12,779 bases of DNA, taken from NCBI GenBank assembly GCA_016208645.1, contig JACQXP010000028.1, positions 1 to 12,779 on the forward strand, given 5' to 3'. The stretch is from Candidatus Methylomirabilota bacterium (GTDB lineage Bacteria > Methylomirabilota > Methylomirabilia > Methylomirabilales > 2-02-FULL-66-22). Shown in pieces: positions 1 to 6,646 of the stretch (its first letter is position 1; each line of letters opens with the position of its first letter). The notes under the pieces were generated by a model. It searched no databases, was not told the DNA's origin, and saw only the letters and a program-made list of their open reading frames with translations. The position numbers and the translations under genes are program-made.

Positions 1-1
1 G

Positions 2-547
2 GGCTACTGCTGCTTCAACGACGTGGTCATCGCGCTCCGTCAGGCGCGGCGGACCGGGCGGCTGCGCCGCGTGGCCATCCTGGACACGGATGCGCATCAC
101 GGCGACGGGACGCGGGATCTGGTGGCGGCGGACCCGGACGTCCTGCATGTCTGCGTCTGCGACTCGGACTCCGAGTCTGCGGACGGGACCAAGCTGGACG
201 TGGGTGCCCCGGACCCCGGGAGCCTGGACGTCTCCCCCGACCAGGCGTATCTGGCGCTGGTGCGCCAGACGTTCCCGGCGCGTGCCGACCGGTTCCGGCC
301 GGACCTGATCGTCTGGTACTTCGGCTTCGACACCCATCAGGGGGATTACGGGGACCTCGGGTTGACCTTGGCGGCGTACCTCGGCATCGCCGATGTGATG
401 CTGGAGACGGCCGGACGCGTGTGCGGGGAGAAGCTGCTGGTCGTCCTGGGTGGGGGCTCCCGGACCGACCTCGCCACGCGGCTCGTCCCGCCGATCATCG
501 CGAAGCTTGCCCGGCTCGCCGACAGGCCATTGACCGGGATCGGGTAA
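2..547 (+). CDS. Histone deacetylase family protein, C-terminal part (5' truncated by window edge)
   Basis: The reading frame is already open at base 2 and begins with GYCCFNDVVIA, the conserved G-x-C-x-FN stretch that lies before the active site of arginase-fold deacetylases, so the true start is upstream of the window. The zinc-binding D-x-H is seen in DTDAHHGDGT (about bases 80-109). The second zinc-binding Asp is in YFGFDTHQGD (about 317-346). Members remove acetyl groups from acetyl-lysine proteins, acetylpolyamines or other acylamides; the substrate here cannot be told. The usual motif EGGY near the C-terminus, which carries the catalytic Tyr, reads LGGGS here (Ser codon at 458-460), so the tyrosine is replaced. 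The gene ends with TAA. No terminator with a U-run is obvious downstream, and the next gene has its own promoter. Family assignment is firm; the activity is uncertain. Confidence 0.85.
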   Translation, partial: GYCCFNDVVIALRQARRTGRLRRVAILDTDAHHGDGTRDLVAADPDVLHVCVCDSDSESADGTKLDVGAPDPGSLDVSPDQAYLALVRQTFPARADRFRPDLIVWYFGFDTHQGDYGDLGLTLAAYLGIADVMLETAGRVCGEKLLVVLGGGSRTDLATRLVPPIIAKLARLADRPLTGIG

Positions 548-622
548 GGCGATGCAGCCGGGGGCCATTCCTCCCGGGCCGGAAGCGAACCCTCGCAGCG
601 AATCCTCCGCGATCTGGCGTCC

Positions 623-651
623 TTGACAGCGGGGGATGGATGTGCTACACA
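623..651 (+). promoter_or_regulatory. sigma70-type promoter for the aldolase-transporter operon
   Basis: A perfect -35 box TTGACA (623-628) is followed after 17 bp by TACACA (646-651). The -10 box is preceded by TG plus one base (643-645), an extended -10 element. The predicted transcript start is near 658, leaving a leader of about 35 nt before the ATG at 692. This lies in the 144-bp gap after the deacetylase gene. Read from sequence only. Confidence 0.6.
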
Positions 652-691
652 GAGCCAGTTTTCAATGACTTGAGGCCTCAGGGTTCAGTGG

Positions 692-1330
692 ATGCTTTCA
701 GGTTTTGCTGAGATGGGCCGTCAACGCACAAGAGCGGCTATTGTGAAGGAATTCCAGGGGGTCGGTCGGGACCTGATGGTGCTCGGTCTGCTCTCCCTGC
801 ATGCGGGGAATCTCAGCTTCCGGCGGGACGACCGTGTATTCATCACCCGGACCGGGTCGAGGCTGGACCACCTGGAGGCTGAGGATATCGTGGAGACGCC
901 GCTTCACCCGGGCAAGCCTGGCCATCCGCTGGCCTCCATGGAGTTGCCGGCACATCTGGCCATCTATGCGACCGCCGGGGTGGAGGCGATCGTCCACGCG
1001 CATCCCCCCTCGGCGATCGCGCTCTCCTTCGTGATGGATCGGTTCATCCCCGTGGACTCGGAGGGGGCCATCCTGCTGCGCGAGGTTCCGGTGATCCGGG
1101 CGAAGCGCGCCGTGGCGTCTCCCGAGGTGGCCCGCCAGGCGGCCGCCCACCTCCGCGACCATCGGATCGTGATCGTGGCGAGGCACGGGAGCTTCGCCGT
1201 GGGTCGCTGCCTGGAAGAGGCGCTCTCGGTGACGACCACGCTGGAGATGTCGGCGAAGATCATGCTCATGGTCCGCAGCCTGGGGGGTGCCGTGGGCCTG
1301 GGGCGCGTGGCCGGGGGGCGGCGCCGATGA
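692..1330 (+). CDS. Class II aldolase/adducin family protein (fuculose-phosphate aldolase type)
   Basis: This 212-aa protein matches the family's usual length (about 200-230 aa). The zinc site of FucA-type aldolases is complete: Glu84 in SMELPAHL, His102 and His104 in VHAHP, and His165 in RHGSFAVG. GNLSFR at 39-44 corresponds to the phosphate-binding GN-x-S-x-R loop. Such enzymes cleave or form sugar phosphates (fuculose-1-P, ribulose-5-P epimers, methylthioribulose-1-P) in the cytoplasm; the substrate cannot be fixed from sequence. The ATG at 692 has AGGG at 680-683, eight bases upstream. An in-frame ATG at 713 (Met8) is an alternative with a weaker ribosome site. The stop overlaps the next gene's start in ATGA (1327-1330), so the two genes are translationally coupled. 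Pairing with a phosphate transporter may be simple co-expression. Confidence 0.85.
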   Translation: MLSGFAEMGRQRTRAAIVKEFQGVGRDLMVLGLLSLHAGNLSFRRDDRVFITRTGSRLDHLEAEDIVETPLHPGKPGHPLASMELPAHLAIYATAGVEAIVHAHPPSAIALSFVMDRFIPVDSEGAILLREVPVIRAKRAVASPEVARQAAAHLRDHRIVIVARHGSFAVGRCLEEALSVTTTLEMSAKIMLMVRSLGGAVGLGRVAGGRRR

Positions 1331-2940
1331 CGAACCTGATGCTCATCGCGCTCTTCGGGGGCATGGCCCTGCTCCTCTACGGGATGCAGCTCGTGGGGGA
1401 GGGGCTTCAGCTCGCCGCCGGCGGGCGGATGCGGCAGATCCTCAGCTCCATCACCAACAACCGCTTCAAAGGGATGATGGTGGGGGCCTTCATCACGGCC
1501 GTCATCCAGTCCTCCAGCGCCACCACGGTCATGCTGGTGGGTTTCGCCAGCTCGGGCCTGATGGGTTTGCCGCAGACCATCGGGGTGATTTTGGGGGCCG
1601 ACATCGGGACCACGGTCACGGTCCAGCTCATCGCCTTCCAGATCTTCGATTACGCCCTGCTGCTGGTGGGCATCGGCTTCCTGCTGATCTTCGCCCCCAA
1701 GCGCAAGATCTTCAAGTATGTCGGCCAGGCGATCCTGGGCTTCGGCTTCATCTTCTTTGCCATGAAGGTGATGTCGGACGCCATGGTGCCGCTGCGGCAG
1801 AGTGAGCTGGTGAAGACCCTGCTGGTCTCTCTGGGGGACCAGCCAATCTTCGGGATCATCGTGGCGGCGGTCTTCTCGGCCCTGGTGCACAGCTCTGGGG
1901 CCACCATCGGCCTCGCCCTCACCCTCTCCCTGCAGGGCCTGCTGCCCCTCTCCGCGGCCATCCCGGTCATCTTCGGCGCCAACATCGGCACCTGTGCCAC
2001 GGCCCTGGCCAGCTCCATCGGCACGAAACCCGAGGCGAAGCGGGTGGCCATGGCCCACATCTTCTTCAAGGTGGTCGGGGTACTGGTGTTCCTGCCCTTC
2101 ATCACACCCTTTGTCCACCTAGTGCAGCTCACCGCGGACAATGTGCCGCGTCAGATCGCCAATGCGCACACGCTGTTCAACGTGGGGATCACCGCGCTGT
2201 TTCTCCCCTTCTCTGCGATCCTGGCCCGCTTCATCTCCAGCCTGGTTCCCGAAGACAAGGAGGGGGACGGTCTCTTCGGCGCCAAGTATCTGGACGAGCA
2301 CATGCTGGAGACGCCGGCCCTGGCCCTGGGGCAGGCGACCCGGGAGGCCCTGCGGATGGCCGACATCGTCTCCGACATGTTCACCAAGACCATCGCCACG
2401 TTCTCCGGCGAGGATCCCGAGCTGATCGAGTTCATCCAGGAGAAGGACGACCAGGTGGACACCCTGGACCGGGAGATCAAGCACTACCTCACCAAGCTCT
2501 CCCAGCAGAGCCTGACCGATGAGCAGAGCAAGCGGGAGATCGGGATCCTCGCCTTCGGGAACAACATGGAGAACATCGGGGACATCGTGGACAAGAACCT
2601 GATGGACCTGGCCAAGAAGAAACTCAGTAAGGGCGTGCACTTCTCGGAGGCGGGCTACAAGGAGATCGTGCTGCTCCACAAGAAGGTCCTCCAGAACCTG
2701 GAGCTGGCCATCTCGGCCTTCGCCAGCAACGACCCGGCCCTGGCCCAGCAGGTGCTGGAGCGGAAGCTGGAGATCAGCCAGACCGAACGCAAGTTCCGCC
2801 AGGCCCACATCCAGCGGCTGCACGAGGGATACCGCGAATCCATCGACACCAGCGAGATCCACCTGGACGTCCTCACCAACCTCAAGCGAATCAATTCCCA
2901 TATCACCGCGGTGGCCTATCCCATTCTGGAGAGTGCGTGA
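1327..2940 (+). CDS. Na/Pi cotransporter family protein with C-terminal PhoU-like domain
   Basis: This 537-aa inner-membrane protein couples sodium and phosphate movement (PF02690/NptA-like family). It carries the two inverted family repeats. Repeat one has QSSSATT (61-67) and GADIGTT (90-96); repeat two has HSSGATIG (188-195) and GANIGT (217-222). Hydrophobic segments fill about residues 1-305, including NAHTLFN at 279-285. After a short linker, residues about 335-535 form a soluble helical PhoU-like domain, as is common in bacterial members. The second QSSS motif is altered to HSSG. The gene starts inside the aldolase stop codon (4-bp overlap), so it belongs to the same operon and uses the promoter at 623-651. 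Its last 45 bases occur again 77 bp downstream (2973-3017), out of frame with this gene. Transport direction and physiological ion are inferred from the family. Confidence 0.92.
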   Translation: MTNLMLIALFGGMALLLYGMQLVGEGLQLAAGGRMRQILSSITNNRFKGMMVGAFITAVIQSSSATTVMLVGFASSGLMGLPQTIGVILGADIGTTVTVQLIAFQIFDYALLLVGIGFLLIFAPKRKIFKYVGQAILGFGFIFFAMKVMSDAMVPLRQSELVKTLLVSLGDQPIFGIIVAAVFSALVHSSGATIGLALTLSLQGLLPLSAAIPVIFGANIGTCATALASSIGTKPEAKRVAMAHIFFKVVGVLVFLPFITPFVHLVQLTADNVPRQIANAHTLFNVGITALFLPFSAILARFISSLVPEDKEGDGLFGAKYLDEHMLETPALALGQATREALRMADIVSDMFTKTIATFSGEDPELIEFIQEKDDQVDTLDREIKHYLTKLSQQSLTDEQSKREIGILAFGNNMENIGDIVDKNLMDLAKKKLSKGVHFSEAGYKEIVLLHKKVLQNLELAISAFASNDPALAQQVLERKLEISQTERKFRQAHIQRLHEGYRESIDTSEIHLDVLTNLKRINSHITAVAYPILESA

Positions 2941-3017
2941 CGGTGTGCCGCTGCGGCGGCCCCGCGGTGTGGTCCCACATCACCGCGGTGGCCTATCCCA
3001 TCCTGGAGAGCGCGTGA
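2896..3017 (+). repeat. 45-bp direct duplication of the transporter gene's 3' end
   Basis: Bases 2896-2940 (the last codons and stop of the Na/Pi transporter) recur at 2973-3017 with 42 of 45 identical bases. The three differences (2901/2978, 2925/3002, 2934/3011) are T-to-C changes, and all fall at third codon positions without changing the encoded peptide. The copy is offset by 77 bp, so it is not in frame with the gene. It is preceded by 32 unrelated bases. Confidence 0.9.
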
Positions 3018-3021
3018 TCCG

Positions 3022-3097
3022 CGAATGACCAATGGCCAAATCCAAAATCCCTGTCTGCGTGCAACGCACAGGCAGGCGAAATCCGAAATCCAAAATG
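3022..3097. repeat. AT-rich intergenic hairpin repeat
   Basis: This stretch stands out as AT-rich and low in complexity inside GC-rich DNA. An 11-bp direct repeat, AAATCCAAAAT, lies at 3038-3048 and 3086-3096. Between the copies is an imperfect hairpin: arm CCTGTCTGCGT (3050-3060), loop GCA, and arm ACGCACAGGCAGG (3064-3076), with one T-G pair and a 2-nt bulge. Further near-copies of AAATCC surround it. The layout resembles dispersed palindromic intergenic repeats, but no second copy is in the window. Confidence 0.6.
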
Positions 3098-3988
3098 TTA
3101 CGGTCCCGCCCGGAACGTCGGGCCGCGCGTCAGATCCTCATCGTGTCGGATGCGACCGGCCGCACGGCCGAGATGGTCGTGAAGGCGGCTCTCGTCCAGT
3201 TCCAGGGCGCGGAGGTTGACCTGCACGTCCAGCCCCACGTCCGGACGGCCGACGGGGTGCGGGCCGCCGTCCAGATGGCGTCCAGGCTGCGGGGGCTCAT
3301 CGTCCATACCCTGGTGTTGCCGGACCTGCGCAACCTGATGCTCACCGAGGGGCGGGCGCGGGATGTTCCGACCATTGATCTGCTGGGGCCGCTCCTCCTC
3401 CGTCTGGAGGATCTGTTGCAGCTTCAGCCCCTGGCGAAGCCCGGCCTCTTTCGGGAGATGGACCAGGAATACCGGCGTCGCTTCGAGGTGGTCGAGTACG
3501 CCGTCAAGCACGACGACGGGCAGAACCCGCGAGGTCTTCCGCAGGGGGACATCATCCTGGTGGGTGTCTCCCGGACCTCCAAGACGCCGCTCAGCATGTT
3601 CCTGGCGGGGCGCGGGCTGCGGGTGGCCAACGTTCCCGTCGTCTCCAAGCTCCCGCTCCCGGAGGAGTTGACCCGCCTGGATCCCCGCAAGGTCGTGGGC
3701 CTCACCATCAAGGCGGAACGATTGCTGGAGTTGCGGCGCGCCCGGTTGAAGCAGATGGAGACTCCCCCGAAATTCCCGTACGCCGACCCCCGGTTGATCT
3801 GGGCGGAGCTGGAATACGCCCAGAGCCAGTTCTCCCGGTGGGGGTGGCCGGTGGTGGATGTGACTGACAAGTCCATCGAAGAGGTCGCCGCGGAGGTCCT
3901 GGTGCTCACCGGGATTGACCAGCCCGCCGTGCCCCCCGCCGCCCTGCGGGGCATCCGGCCCCCGGCTTGGCGCCGGACCTCGGAGTGA
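3095..3988 (+). CDS. Pyruvate, phosphate dikinase/PEP synthase regulatory protein (kinase-phosphorylase, DUF299)
   Basis: This cytoplasmic bifunctional enzyme family switches PEP synthase or pyruvate-phosphate dikinase off by ADP-dependent phosphorylation of a threonine and on by Pi-dependent removal, controlling gluconeogenic flux. SDATGRTAE near the N-terminus matches the family's SD-x-TG-x-TAE block. The P-loop-like motif GVSRTSKT (bases 3563-3586) followed by PLSMFLA is the family hallmark. From the ATG at 3095 the protein has 297 aa; the family averages about 270. The frame is open further upstream to an ATG at 3032, but that adds 21 residues encoded by the AT-rich repeat at 3022-3097, so I prefer 3095. 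Neither start has a clear ribosome site, and 3095 itself lies at the repeat's edge. No PEP synthase or PPDK gene is in the window. Confidence 0.88.
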   Translation: MLRSRPERRAARQILIVSDATGRTAEMVVKAALVQFQGAEVDLHVQPHVRTADGVRAAVQMASRLRGLIVHTLVLPDLRNLMLTEGRARDVPTIDLLGPLLLRLEDLLQLQPLAKPGLFREMDQEYRRRFEVVEYAVKHDDGQNPRGLPQGDIILVGVSRTSKTPLSMFLAGRGLRVANVPVVSKLPLPEELTRLDPRKVVGLTIKAERLLELRRARLKQMETPPKFPYADPRLIWAELEYAQSQFSRWGWPVVDVTDKSIEEVAAEVLVLTGIDQPAVPPAALRGIRPPAWRRTSE

Positions 3989-4009
3989 GGGCATGTAAGG
4001 AGGGTGGTC

Positions 4010-4243
4010 ATGGCCATCAGCGCGTACGTCTTCATCGAGGCCACGCCGGGGAAGGCCGGCCAGCTCGCGGATGCGGCGGCCAGGCTGCCCGGCGTGAAGA
4101 TGGCGCATGCCGTCACGGGGTCCTACGATGTGATCGCCTTCGTGGAGGCCCAGGACGTCGGCGCCCTGGGGGAGTTCCTCACCACGCGCGTCCATCGCCT
4201 GCCGGGGGTGCTGAAGACGACGACGAACGTGGTGGTGGATTAG
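4010..4243 (+). CDS. Stand-alone RAM-domain protein (Lrp/AsnC ligand-binding domain only)
   Basis: This 77-aa protein is only the ligand-binding RAM domain found at the C-terminus of Lrp/AsnC regulators. The beta-alpha-beta-beta-alpha-beta pattern can be followed: AYVFIEATPG, helix, VKMAHAVTG, SYDVIAFVEA, helix, and the last strand TTTNVVVD. GSYDVI is the conserved family turn. There is no helix-turn-helix and no room for one, so it cannot bind DNA by itself. Stand-alone RAM proteins form oligomers and may bind amino acids or partner with full-length regulators. A strong ribosome site, AAGGAGG (3997-4003), lies six bases before the ATG at 4010. That rules out the GTG at 4004, which abuts the ribosome site. 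It lies 21 bp after the PEP-synthase regulator, so co-transcription is likely. Confidence 0.88.
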   Translation: MAISAYVFIEATPGKAGQLADAAARLPGVKMAHAVTGSYDVIAFVEAQDVGALGEFLTTRVHRLPGVLKTTTNVVVD

Positions 4244-4303
4244 GCGTGTCCGATCCGGGGCACGCCTGCGGCTGCCTCCGCTCGTGATCGGTGAGACGAC
4301 CAC

Positions 4304-5308
4304 GTGGAAAACACTCGCCTCCGTCGGGACCCAGTCAGCCTGCGCTGGGTGGTGATCTCCCCGAGCCGTGCCGAACTCCCCTTTCCTGGCTTGCCGGTGC
4401 GGCCGCCGGGCGTTCCCGCCGAGGCCTGCCCCTTCTGTCCGGGGAACGAGGCCAAGGCCGGCCCGGAGATCCACGTCGAGCGCGAGCCGGGCAGTCCCGC
4501 CAACGGGCGGGGCTGGTGGGTCCGGGTCGTGGCAGACAAGTATCCCATCCTGCACATCGAGGGGGGGTTGGAGAAAAGCGCTGAGGGCATGTACGACAGC
4601 ATGAACGCCATCGGGGCCCACGAGATCCTGGTCGAGACGCCGGAGCACGACCAGCACTGGGCGGCCCTGGAGGTGCTCCAGCTCGACCGGATCCTGCGGG
4701 CCTGCCAGCAGCGCAGCGTTGATCTCCGGAACGACCCGCGCTTCCGCCACGTCATCTGGGTCAAGAACCACGGCCTGCCCACCAGCCTCTTCCAGCACCA
4801 GCATTCCCACATCGTGGCCAGCCCCTTCGTGCCCCCGGCCATCGAGGAGGAGCTGCGCGGATTCGGCACCTACGTCCGCTGGAAGGAACGCTGCGTCCTC
4901 TGCGACGTGGTCAAGCAGGAGTGCGCCGTCGGCCATCGGATCATCCTGCAGGAGGGCACGGTCCTGGCCTTCTCGCCCTTCGCCCCTCGCTTCCCCTACG
5001 AGACCTGGATCGTTCCCACCGACCACGCGCACGATTTCGGCGCCACCCGCACGGCCGTGCTGCGCGATCTGGCGCGGGCGCTCCAGGGAATCGTTACCCG
5101 CATTCGCCACTTGCTGAACGATCCGCCCTACACGCTCGTCCTTCATTCCTCGCCCCTGGGCGAATTCACTCGCGAGGAGTACCACTGGCACCTGGAGCTC
5201 GTCCCGCGCCCGCCCCAGGTCCTGGGCCTGGAGTGGGGGACCGGCATCTACATCAATCCCATACCGCCCGAGGTGGCTGCCGAACGTCTGCGTCAAGCCG
5301 TGCGGTAA
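4304..5308 (+). CDS. Galactose-1-phosphate uridylyltransferase (GalT)-family nucleotidyltransferase with HxHxH site
   Basis: GalT enzymes move UMP between UDP-glucose and galactose-1-phosphate in the Leloir pathway; relatives act on ADP-glucose or other nucleotides. The 334-aa protein shows RRDPVSLRWVVISPSR (7-22), the zinc pair Cys42-x-x-Cys45 in CPFC, GAHEILVETPEH with the next zinc-type histidine, RNDPRF, EYHWHLEL with the C-terminal His pair, and GTGIYINPIPPE. The active-site motif is HQHSH (165-169, bases 4796-4810). Canonical GalT has H-x-H-x-Q, so the Gln is replaced by His, giving the H-x-H-x-H pattern of HIT hydrolases. The preceding family motif GASxxHPH is also changed (TSLFQHQH). 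The GTG start at 4304 has GGTGAG at 4290-4295, eight bases upstream. It lies 60 bp after the RAM gene. The fold is sure; true uridylyltransferase activity is doubtful. Confidence 0.82.
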   Translation: MENTRLRRDPVSLRWVVISPSRAELPFPGLPVRPPGVPAEACPFCPGNEAKAGPEIHVEREPGSPANGRGWWVRVVADKYPILHIEGGLEKSAEGMYDSMNAIGAHEILVETPEHDQHWAALEVLQLDRILRACQQRSVDLRNDPRFRHVIWVKNHGLPTSLFQHQHSHIVASPFVPPAIEEELRGFGTYVRWKERCVLCDVVKQECAVGHRIILQEGTVLAFSPFAPRFPYETWIVPTDHAHDFGATRTAVLRDLARALQGIVTRIRHLLNDPPYTLVLHSSPLGEFTREEYHWHLELVPRPPQVLGLEWGTGIYINPIPPEVAAERLRQAVR

Positions 5309-5457
5309 CCCCCGCCCCGCGACATGTGTTCGGCACGCTGGATGCGTATGGGGGGCGGCCGGTCCCGCCAGCAGTCGCCGCCGAGCGGCTCCGGGAGGCT
5401 CGGGGATCGGCCGGGCTCTTCGCCGCGGCCGGCCGCGGCGGCGCGCGCGCGTGGAAG
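5309..5457. other. Intergenic region with a 20-bp perfect palindrome and a GC dinucleotide run
   Basis: The 201-bp gap before the E2-like gene holds no convincing gene. Bases 5421-5440 (CGCCGCGGCC followed by GGCCGCGGCG) form a perfect palindrome, directly followed by alternating GC at 5441-5451. No T-run follows on either strand, so it is not a typical intrinsic terminator. It could be an operator or a hairpin that ends the GalT transcript by another route. Confidence 0.5.
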
Positions 5458-5486
5458 TTGACGCCCGCGGGGTCGTGGTGTAGGCT
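5458..5486 (+). promoter_or_regulatory. Candidate sigma70 promoter for the E2-like/JAMM operon
   Basis: TTGACG (5458-5463), a 17-bp spacer and TAGGCT (5481-5486) lie just before the E2-like gene. The -35 box matches five of six consensus bases; the -10 box is weak (three of six). The predicted start near 5493 would give a leader of only about 17 nt before the ATG at 5510, with no clear ribosome-binding site. It lies just downstream of the palindrome. Confidence 0.4.
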
Positions 5487-5509
5487 GCCGCCAACGACCC
5501 CAGCATGCC

Positions 5510-6646
5510 ATGACGACCCAGCCTGATCCGAAACCCGAGATCTCCCGACCCACCGAGGCGAGCCTCGAGGCGCTGTCTCCCGTTCTCGCCGAATACACGG
5601 AGGCCCTGGGTGTGCCGGTGTGCGTGGAGGTTTCGCGCCGCCGCGTCGTGCGTCCGCGGGGACGGCGGGGATGGTACCTGCATCCCTTCGCGCTCCCGGG
5701 GCGCCCGGGGTGGCTCGGCCTGGGGCCGGAGGTGCGTCCCACCACGTTTCCAGCGGTCTGCGGGTACGCCCTGTCACTGGGACGGCGAGCGGCCTGGAGC
5801 GTCACGGGCCGGAACCGCTGGGGGCGTCTCCTCCAGGATGGCGAGGGACAGACGGTCGGCCTCCTCCTGGGGACGGACGTGTACGTGCTCTTCGACCTCC
5901 TGGGCCAGGAGCCGCCCGTCGCCCGTCTCCTCGGGCGGGCGATCCTGGATCTGAGCCTGGAAGGGGGATACAGCCTCCTGCCCGCGCTGACCGGGCTGGG
6001 TCCGACCACGCTCGAGGCCCGGCTGCGTCGCCTCCGCCAGGCCACGGAGATGGAAGGATTGCGGGCCTCGGCCCTCTGGCGGGCGCGCCGCCCGGAGCAG
6101 GGCCAGGCGTCGGGGATCGAGGCCGGGGCGCTGGAGGCGGAGCTCCAGGAGCTGGAGATCAACCTCCGCACCTCCGGGCGCCAGATGCGCGAGCTGGAGC
6201 ACCGGTTGCTCAGAGGCCAACGCCGCCTGTCGGAGCTCGAGCAGTACCAGGCGGTGCCCGATGCGCTCGAGCGGGACTTCGATCGCATCGCCGACCTTCC
6301 CGGGGTGGTCGAGGTTCGGGTCAGCGACGGGGCCCTGCAGGTGTTCACCGAGCCCATCGTCATCGAATACGGCCTCCGGCTCTATCGGCTGGGACGGTTC
6401 CGCCTGGATCTCCATTTCGATGGGCGGGTCTTTCTCCGGAATTTGACCGACCGGTACGAGACCTACGATCACCCCCATGTCGAGAACGGGCGCGCGTGCC
6501 TGGGCAACATCCAGGAATGGGTCCAGCGCCTCCTGGGCGAGCGCGAATTCGCCGCCGCCACCGAGGTGCTGCTCCAGTACCTCAGGACGGTGAACCCGGC
6601 CGATTGGCGCAAGGCCGTGACGTTCTGGGCGGAGGTCTCCCCGTGA
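5510..6646 (+). CDS. Multidomain protein with C-terminal E2 (ubiquitin-conjugating)-like domain
   Basis: This 378-aa protein has three parts. Residues about 1-185 form an uncharacterised region I do not recognise, with hydrophobic stretches GLLLGTDVYVLFDLLG (117-132) and AILDLSLEGGYSLL. Residues about 203-248 are a charged coiled coil (AELQELEINLR, RELEHRLLRGQRRLSELE). Residues about 252-378 read like an E2/RWD fold: a helix, strands (GVVEVRVSDGALQVFT, RFRLDLHFDGRVFLRN), then HPHV (321-324), Cys330 in RACLG, Trp337, and C-terminal helices. Canonical E2s have HPN, then the catalytic Cys about ten residues later in CL, then Trp; the spacing here is 9 and 7. Bacterial E2-like families (Prok-E2 type) commonly show HPH...CLG. 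The stop overlaps the JAMM gene start by 4 bp. The ATG at 5510 lacks a ribosome site. The E2 reading is strong pattern inference, not proven. Confidence 0.68.
   Translation: MTTQPDPKPEISRPTEASLEALSPVLAEYTEALGVPVCVEVSRRRVVRPRGRRGWYLHPFALPGRPGWLGLGPEVRPTTFPAVCGYALSLGRRAAWSVTGRNRWGRLLQDGEGQTVGLLLGTDVYVLFDLLGQEPPVARLLGRAILDLSLEGGYSLLPALTGLGPTTLEARLRRLRQATEMEGLRASALWRARRPEQGQASGIEAGALEAELQELEINLRTSGRQMRELEHRLLRGQRRLSELEQYQAVPDALERDFDRIADLPGVVEVRVSDGALQVFTEPIVIEYGLRLYRLGRFRLDLHFDGRVFLRNLTDRYETYDHPHVENGRACLGNIQEWVQRLLGEREFAAATEVLLQYLRTVNPADWRKAVTFWAEVSP

Noticed and set aside
4244..4267. Possible hairpin GCGTG...CACGC after the RAM gene
   Set aside because: The stem is short and imperfect and has no T-run; it is not a convincing terminator.
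5441..5451. GC dinucleotide run as a CRISPR or tandem repeat element
   Set aside because: It is only about 11 bases long; no CRISPR-like repeats and spacers occur anywhere in the window.
3098..5683. Very long open frame on the - strand (861 codons)
   Set aside because: It lies opposite four clearly recognised + strand genes (PpsR-type, RAM, GalT, E2-like). Its sequence is rich in Gly, Arg, Pro, Asp and His with no family signature, as expected from the complement of GC-rich codons.
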